A stretch of DNA of 64,000 nucleotides, taken from NCBI RefSeq assembly GCF_014655595.1, contig NZ_BNBL01000001.1:219284-283283 (forward strand). Reading direction: 5' to 3'. The translations under genes and the position numbers were made by a program. Source of the stretch: Streptomyces griseocarneus. Its GTDB lineage: Bacteria > Actinomycetota > Actinomycetes > Streptomycetales > Streptomycetaceae. This document shows, piece by piece, positions 59,385 through 64,000 of the stretch. Position 1 is the first letter of the stretch; the number at the start of each line of letters is the position of its first letter. Below the pieces are notes generated by a model. That model did no database searches. It saw only the letters and a list, made by a program, of their open reading frames with translations, and had not been told where the DNA came from.

Positions 59385-61598
59385 TCAGTTCCTTCCGGCC
59401 GTCGGCCGCTCGGCGGCCGTCCGCAGCCGCTGCCGGATCAGCTCCAGGTTGCGTACGACCGCGCCGACCTCGTCGTGGTGCTGCGGGAAGAGCACGGTCT
59501 TGCGGTCGCCGCCGGCCAGCGCCTCGGCCCGGCCGGCCAGGGCGTGCAGGGGGCGGATGACGATGATGTACAGCCAGCCCAGGCAGGCCACGGCGGCGGT
59601 CAGGCCGAGCAGGCCCGCGAGCATGGTGCGCCGCTGGGCGCTGTACTCGGGCAGTTCCAGCCAGGACGTCGGCTGGGAGCTGACGACCTGCCACTGGAGG
59701 TCCTTGACCGCGCCGCCGCCGGTGAAGGGGGCGGCGGCCGCGATGTCGGAGGAGCCGGCGGTGCGGTGGAGGATGGCGGTGCCGGAGGTCTTCGTGGTGT
59801 GCTTCCGCGCGGTGACCGCGAGGTCGTCGAGGTGGCCGCCGGGCAGCTTGGAGAAGGCCCGGAAGCCGTGGCCGCGGTCGGCGGCGATGATGCGGTGGCC
59901 CTTGTCGATCAGCCAGACCTGGCCCAGGCCCGGCCGGGTGACCAGGGATATCAGGAACTGCGGGTCGTACTCGCCCACCACCGTGCGGTCCTTGACGCCG
60001 GGCACGGCGGCGTAGGCGGCGACGGCCGGCTCCTTGCCGGAGGTGTTGAGCTGGGCGACGGAGTCCGGGCGGGGCGGCTTGCCGGCCGGGTGGCGGGGCG
60101 AGTCGCCGGCGCGGGAGAGGACCTTGCCCTCGCCGTCGATGACGTAGACCGCGCGGTAGCGGCTGTGCTCGCGCAGGGTCTTGTCCAGGACGGCCTTCTG
60201 CGCGCTCTCCTCGGTCTTGCCGCCGGCCAGGGTCTGCGCGACGGAGGCCACGTCGGCCCAGCCCTCGTTGAGCGCCTTGCGGACGCGGTCGGAGGCGGTG
60301 TCGGTGCGCCGGCGCTGGTCGTCGACGAGCTGCTGGGGCACGGAGACGGTGCTGCCCGCGCGGTTGACGAGCAGCAGCAGCGGTCCGGCCCAGGCCAGCA
60401 GGACCAGCGCGCACACCAGGACGGTGGCCGTCGCGCCGACGCCGCCGCGGGCCCGTCCGGTGCGGGTGGGGCGGCCGCCGAGCAGCTGGCGGCGCAGGCT
60501 CTCCAGGGCGGCGCCGGTACGGCCCGCCTCGCGGCCCTTGAAGCGGGCCACCGGGCGGTCCAGCTCGCCGCGCGCCAGCCGGCGGCTCTCCAGGTAGAGC
60601 TGGAGCAGCGGCCGCTGGACCGTGCGCAGCAGCACCCAGCCGACCAGCAGGGCGAGGACGAGCAGGACGCCGGCGGCGACGAGGCCGAAGGCCTGGGTGC
60701 GGACGACGGCCGGGTCCTCGGTGACGTCGACCGAGGTGATCACCGACAGGCCGAGGGTGCCGGCGGCGCTGGTCTCGCCGGGTGCCCGGCCGGCGGCCGC
60801 GTAGCCCACGGCCGTACGGACGTCGCCGCGCTTGTCGCCCATGAGGTGGCCGCTGGCCCCGGGGTGGCCGCCGGGCTCGGGCGTCTTGGCGGAGTCGGCC
60901 GCGGCGGTCTTGCGCGCGGTCTTCGCCCAGGCCTTGCGGGCCACGGACGGGCCGTCGCTGGCCAGGACGGTTCCGGCGGAGTCGACGACCAGCAGGGAGC
61001 GGTCCTCGCCGGAGGAGATGCCGGGGACGTTCAGGGTGCCGGAGGCGACGAGCAGCCGGGGCGCCGCGCCGCCGGGCAGGGCGGCCACGACGAGCATGCG
61101 CGTGTCACCGGAGGGCAGCTTCACCAGCCGCGGGCCGAGCGGGTCGTCGTTCCTGCCGTCCTTGCCGGCTTTGCCGCCCTTGCCCTGGAGGACGGAGGCG
61201 AGCGGGATGTTCTCGCCGCGCGCGGCGAGCAGGGTGCCGCCGGCCGGGTCGATGACGGCGGTGCCGCGCCACTTGTTGTAGACCTTGCCGAGCTTGTCCA
61301 GGACGGCGTCGGGGTCGGAGCCCGCGTAGACGGCGGCGGCCCGCTGGATGTCCGTGATGCTCTCGTCGAGCGAGGCGCGCAGCGACAGGGCGCCGTCCTC
61401 GGCGACGTGCTGCTGCGAGGTGAGGACCGCCGTGTCGATCGCCGACCGGTCGCGGTCGCCGAGGACCAGCGCCGTGGTGCCCGCCACGGCCAGCAGCAGC
61501 GCCAGCAGCGCGGCTATCGGCGGCCGGGCGCCACCCAGCAGGGGCATGTCGGCGCGGCGGCGGACCTTGCGACGGCGGGTGCCGCGCGAAGCGGACAA
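59385..61598 (-). CDS. Cache/HAMP-type membrane protein without output domain
   Basis: A 737-residue membrane protein that looks like two sensor units in a row. Helix 1 (27-46), extracellular domain 1 (47-300), helix 2 (303-324) and a HAMP-like stretch (325-375) are followed by helix 3 (390-411), extracellular domain 2 (412-655), helix 4 (658-680) and a second HAMP-like stretch (RPLHALAGRAEALAGGDRKT, EVGAVVRNLELIRQRL; 682-727). Domain 2 has YRAVYVIDGEGKVLSRAGD and GQVWLIDKGHRIIAADRGHG, typical Cache strands. It ends 10 residues after the HAMP with no kinase, cyclase or signalling domain. It is first in the operon with pgsB and pgsC, so it may sense or position the polymer machine. Confidence 0.82.
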   Translation of the reverse strand: MSASRGTRRRKVRRRADMPLLGGARPPIAALLALLLAVAGTTALVLGDRDRSAIDTAVLTSQQHVAEDGALSLRASLDESITDIQRAAAVYAGSDPDAVLDKLGKVYNKWRGTAVIDPAGGTLLAARGENIPLASVLQGKGGKAGKDGRNDDPLGPRLVKLPSGDTRMLVVAALPGGAAPRLLVASGTLNVPGISSGEDRSLLVVDSAGTVLASDGPSVARKAWAKTARKTAAADSAKTPEPGGHPGASGHLMGDKRGDVRTAVGYAAAGRAPGETSAAGTLGLSVITSVDVTEDPAVVRTQAFGLVAAGVLLVLALLVGWVLLRTVQRPLLQLYLESRRLARGELDRPVARFKGREAGRTGAALESLRRQLLGGRPTRTGRARGGVGATATVLVCALVLLAWAGPLLLLVNRAGSTVSVPQQLVDDQRRRTDTASDRVRKALNEGWADVASVAQTLAGGKTEESAQKAVLDKTLREHSRYRAVYVIDGEGKVLSRAGDSPRHPAGKPPRPDSVAQLNTSGKEPAVAAYAAVPGVKDRTVVGEYDPQFLISLVTRPGLGQVWLIDKGHRIIAADRGHGFRAFSKLPGGHLDDLAVTARKHTTKTSGTAILHRTAGSSDIAAAAPFTGGGAVKDLQWQVVSSQPTSWLELPEYSAQRRTMLAGLLGLTAAVACLGWLYIIVIRPLHALAGRAEALAGGDRKTVLFPQHHDEVGAVVRNLELIRQRLRTAAERPTAGRN

Positions 61599-61674
61599 CA
61601 GTCTTCCTCTCGGTCACGGCACGCGGGCATGCCGGGACCACGAGGTTCCTGAACTGTCGGCCGCACTGCGTCGT

Positions 61675-61693
61675 TGTAGCGTCTATGTAGCGT
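61675..61693. repeat. Two TGTAGCGT direct repeats at the PGA operon start site
   Basis: TGTAGCGT occurs at 61675-61682 and 61686-61693, an 11-bp period, just downstream of the -10 box of the leftward promoter. Direct repeats of one helical turn suit a dimeric regulator. Confidence 0.6.
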
Positions 61694-61704
61694 GAATCGT
61701 TCGG

Positions 61705-61733
61705 ATTGTAGGCAATTTCTAAAGTGTTGACAA
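61705..61733 (-). promoter_or_regulatory. Sigma-70-type promoter of the PGA operon
   Basis: On the minus strand TTGTCA (61733-61728) and TACAAT (61710-61705) are separated by exactly 17 bp, one of the best vegetative promoters in the window. The 5' leader would be about 100 nt. Confidence 0.8.
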
Positions 61734-61773
61734 AAGGATTTGTGTGCCCACGGTCAAAATTCCTCCTTTTGTC
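61729..61773. terminator. 10-bp inverted repeat after capA, overlapping the next -35
   Basis: GACAAAAGGA (61729-61738) and TCCTTTTGTC (61764-61773) are perfect inverted arms 25 bp apart. It follows the capA stop and covers the -35 of the PGA operon promoter, so it could act as a terminator, an operator or both. Confidence 0.5.
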
Positions 61774-61777
61774 GTGA

Positions 61778-62923
61778 CTATTCTGTGATGGTGAGCGGGC
61801 TCAATCCGTCGTCGTCCGCGCCGCGATTGAGGACGATTCCGCGCGTGCGCTCGTACGCCGTCCGGTAGCGCGCCCGCTGCTCCTCGGTGAGGCCCTCCCG
61901 GCGCAGCGCGGCACCCACGTCCACCAGCCGGATCTTCGGTTCCAGTTCCACCAGCGTCGGGACGAACCGGGCGTCCGACACCGACCACTTGCCCTTTTTC
62001 CTGCTGAACTCGAACCAGCCCATCGCGCCCTCCTCGGTGGTGCCGAGGGGCTCCGCGTGCCGCGCCACCTGATTGCCCAGACCGTAGGCGACCCAGGTGT
62101 CCCCGACCTTTTCGAAGGGCTGCACCACATGGGCGTGGTGGCCGATGACCAGATCGATGCCGGTCTCCTTGGCGATGCGCTGGGCCAGGCGCAGCTGTCC
62201 CTTGCTGGCCTCGTTGTGGCCCTCGCGGCCCCAGTGCACGCTGGCGAAGACCACCTCGGCACCCGCCGCCCGCGCCGCCTTCTCGTCCGCCGCCATCCGC
62301 TTGACGTCGATCTCGTTGACCAGCCACGGCTTGTCCTTGGGCACGGTCGTGTCGTTGAAGCCGTACGCGTAGGACAGCTGCGCCACCTTCACCCCCTTGA
62401 CGTCGAGGATGTTCGGGGTCGCCGCCTCCTTCTCGCTGCGCGCCGAGCCCGTGTGCTTGATCCCCGCCCGGTCGAGCGTGTCCAGCGTGCGCTTCACGGC
62501 CTCGGGGCCGTGGTCGAGGGTGTGGTTGGAGGCCGTCGAGCAGGTGTCGTAGCCGATGTCCTTGAGCGTGCCGGCGATCTGCGGCGGCACGCTGAACTTG
62601 CGGTAGCCGAGGAAGGGGCCCTTGGGCTCGGCCATGACCGTCTCCAGGTGGCAGACCGCGAGGTCGGCCTTGCTGACCACCGGCTTGATCCCGGCCATCA
62701 CGGCGCCGAAGTCCGGGCCCGGCCGGCCCGCCTCCTTGGCGTCCTTGTTCGCCTGGTCGGTGATCTCCGGATGGATCAGGACGTCACCGCCCGCCGCGAG
62801 CGTGAACGACGCCTCGGCGGCGTCGTCGCCCACGCCGAGGTAGGCACAGCCCGCCGTCGCGGTGCCGATGAGGGCCGCGGCGGCCACGGCGGGGACGAGG
62901 CGGCGGCGGGGGAAGCGCTTCAC
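61778..62923 (-). CDS. capA: CapA/PgsA-family metallophosphatase-like lipoprotein
   Basis: A 381-residue exported protein. The signal RFPRRRLVPAVAAAALIG ends in TAGC26, a lipobox-like cysteine with Thr at -3. The body is the CapA fold: FTLAAGGDVLIHPEIT (first metal motif), VCHLETVMAEPKG, TASNHTLDHGPEAVKRTLD (NH motif), VHWGREGHNEASKGQLRLA and LVIGHHAHVVQPFEKVG (GHxH, last metal motif). CapA/PgsA helps export or length control of poly-gamma-glutamate. The GTG at 62923 lies 18 bp from the divergent ATG and has a -10-like TAAAAC 7 bp upstream, so it is probably leaderless. Confidence 0.9.
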   Translation of the reverse strand: MKRFPRRRLVPAVAAAALIGTATAGCAYLGVGDDAAEASFTLAAGGDVLIHPEITDQANKDAKEAGRPGPDFGAVMAGIKPVVSKADLAVCHLETVMAEPKGPFLGYRKFSVPPQIAGTLKDIGYDTCSTASNHTLDHGPEAVKRTLDTLDRAGIKHTGSARSEKEAATPNILDVKGVKVAQLSYAYGFNDTTVPKDKPWLVNEIDVKRMAADEKAARAAGAEVVFASVHWGREGHNEASKGQLRLAQRIAKETGIDLVIGHHAHVVQPFEKVGDTWVAYGLGNQVARHAEPLGTTEEGAMGWFEFSRKKGKWSVSDARFVPTLVELEPKIRLVDVGAALRREGLTEEQRARYRTAYERTRGIVLNRGADDDGLSPLTITE

Positions 62924-62941
62924 CGGGGTAGTTTTACCGAC
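62924..62941. promoter_or_regulatory. 18-bp divergent leaderless promoter region
   Basis: Only 18 bp separate the capA GTG and the divergent ATG. They contain the palindrome GGTAGTTTTACC. TAGTTT on the plus strand and TAAAAC on the minus strand each end 7 bp before a start codon, fitting -10 boxes of two leaderless mRNAs; neither gene has a Shine-Dalgarno. Each -35 must lie inside the opposite gene. Confidence 0.6.
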
Positions 62942-63964
62942 ATGAGGCTGAAGCCGGTAATCGCCGCCCCCGTCGTCCCCGCGCTGCTCGGCGCGGTGAC
63001 GCTGGCCGCGCTCGGCGGGACGACCGGCTGCGCGAAGCCCGGTGGCCACAGCCGGACCGGCACCGACGGCTCCTCCCGGCACACCGCCACGCCGGCCCCG
63101 GCGGGCTCCGTCGACCTCGCCGCCTGGATCACGTCCTTCACCGACCGCATCACGCAGGCGGGGCAGTACCGGATCCCCGCCGCCGGCGACCGCCGGGCCA
63201 TCGCCGACGGGGTGCGCCTGCTCCTCGACGGCGACCACGCCGCCGCCGAGCGCTCCCTGGCCAGGGCGGGCTACACCGTACGCACCCTCGTCGACCGCGA
63301 CGGCGGCCGTGAGTTCGCCGAGATCGCCGACGCCACCAAGGACGGCGAGACCACGCGCGGCTGGGGCCGGGTGTACGTGGACCTGCACGGCCCCGCCCAC
63401 TGGTCGGTCCAGGTGCCGCACCCCAGCGCCGACCAGCGCACCGAGCAGCTCGGCATCGGGCTGCTGCGCAGCTCCCCGGGCGGGGTGCTGATCCTGGCGG
63501 GGGCCCACCGAGCCGCCGGCGCGGGCACCGACGGCGGCGAGGGCGAGGAGGGCTCCGGTCCCGCCGACGTCGCCCACCGCTCCGACTCGGTCTTCGCCGC
63601 CGTCGCCGACGCGCTCGCCGACCGCCGCCTGCCGGCCGTCCAGGTGCACGGCTTCGCCGACAGCAGCCTCCCGGACCACGACGTGGTCGTCTCGCCCGGC
63701 AAGGGCGACGCGGGCCTGCCCGCCGCCCGCCGCCTCGCCTCCGGGCTGCGCAAGCAGCAGCTGCGCGTCTGCGAGGTCTGGCAGCGCTACTGCGGCCGCC
63801 TGGAAGGCCGCACCAACGTCGAGGGCGACCACGCGGACGCGGTCGGGGTGCCCTTCCTGCACGTCGAGCACAGCCGGCGGCTGCGACTGAGCGACGACCT
63901 CGTGGCGAAGGCCGTACGGGCCCTGGCCGAGGTGACCAGGCGGTGGAGCGCGGGGCGCGCGTAG
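62942..63964 (+). CDS. Lipoprotein of unknown function, possible hydrolase
   Basis: A 340-residue exported protein that I do not recognise. The signal RLKPVIAAPVVPALLGAVTL ends in TTGC30, a lipobox-like cysteine. Conserved-looking segments are VPHPSADQRTEQLGI (H160, D164, E168), GGVLILAGAHRAAG, VAHRSDSVFAAVADAL, LPAVQVHGFAD, LRVCEVWQRYCGRLEGRTN and VPFLHVEHSRRLRL. The spread of His, Asp and Glu suggests a metal-dependent hydrolase, perhaps on a polymer, since it is divergently paired with capA. I cannot name a family. It is leaderless with ATG 62942 at the predicted transcription start. Confidence 0.75.
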   Translation: MRLKPVIAAPVVPALLGAVTLAALGGTTGCAKPGGHSRTGTDGSSRHTATPAPAGSVDLAAWITSFTDRITQAGQYRIPAAGDRRAIADGVRLLLDGDHAAAERSLARAGYTVRTLVDRDGGREFAEIADATKDGETTRGWGRVYVDLHGPAHWSVQVPHPSADQRTEQLGIGLLRSSPGGVLILAGAHRAAGAGTDGGEGEEGSGPADVAHRSDSVFAAVADALADRRLPAVQVHGFADSSLPDHDVVVSPGKGDAGLPAARRLASGLRKQQLRVCEVWQRYCGRLEGRTNVEGDHADAVGVPFLHVEHSRRLRLSDDLVAKAVRALAEVTRRWSAGRA

Positions 63965-64000
63965 CGCTCGCCCGCACGGTGGGTACGACGCGAGGGGGTG

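Overview
The window is chromosomal DNA of a Streptomyces or close relative. GC content and third-position GC are very high, GTG and even TTG starts are common, genes often overlap by 4 bp (ATGA), and many families are typical of streptomycetes (DUF6099, DUF397/Scr1-type regulators, XRE-DUF5753, SpoIIE phosphatases, GH92). The order argF, HTH-MurA, acnA, ngcEFG, rok7B7, xylFGH, dxs matches, as I remember it, the S. coelicolor core region around SCO5975-SCO6013. I could not run a search to confirm this.

Layout. 1-3.4 kb: the end of an ATPase gene, a MazG-like pyrophosphohydrolase, two small conserved genes and a homocysteine S-methyltransferase. 3.4-8.7 kb: a secreted or membrane protein facing a two-gene Hen1-Pnkp RNA repair operon. 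8.7-11.1 kb: arginine deiminase and ornithine carbamoyltransferase. 11.2-19.3 kb: an aromatic-acid CoA cluster (enoyl-CoA hydratase, FAD monooxygenase/Old Yellow Enzyme fusion, PaaX regulator, aryl-CoA ligase, acyl-CoA dehydrogenase, RidA-like protein, TetR), most simply read as 2-aminobenzoate (anthranilate) catabolism. Its two outward promoters share a conserved element. 19.3-21.9 kb: a flavin monooxygenase behind tandem TetR-type operators, a GNAT protein and a GGCT-fold protein. 21.9-25.1 kb: a small accessory patch with a HTH relic, a DUF6879 gene, a frameshifted XRE-DUF5753 regulator and an isoaspartyl-methyltransferase-like gene.

25.1-34.8 kb: an HTH-MurA fusion with a dyad at its own start, a Uma2 protein, an alpha/beta hydrolase, a SpoIIE-type phosphatase and aconitase. 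These are followed by a compact cassette of two related small proteins and a membrane metalloprotease with an RRE/PqqD-like N-terminus. This cassette is the best candidate here for an undescribed peptide-maturation system. 34.8-38.1 kb: an XRE/DUF397 pair, a secreted serine hydrolase and a secreted VCBS-repeat protein.

38.2-50.9 kb is a carbohydrate block: secreted GH92 alpha-mannosidase, the NgcEFG-type ABC importer preceded by five 25-bp tandem repeats and a DasR-like site, the ROK regulator Rok7B7, and the XylFGH xylose importer. 51-56.5 kb: dxs, behind four 10-bp repeats, then an amino acid permease, a NYN-domain protein and a beta-propeller-like protein. 56.5-64 kb: a poly-gamma-glutamate type cluster read leftward (CapA-like lipoprotein, output-less Cache/HAMP membrane protein, PgsB, PgsC, NlpC/P60 hydrolase), with a divergent lipoprotein whose start codon lies 18 bp from that of capA. 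No tRNA, rRNA, CRISPR array or intact transposase was seen.
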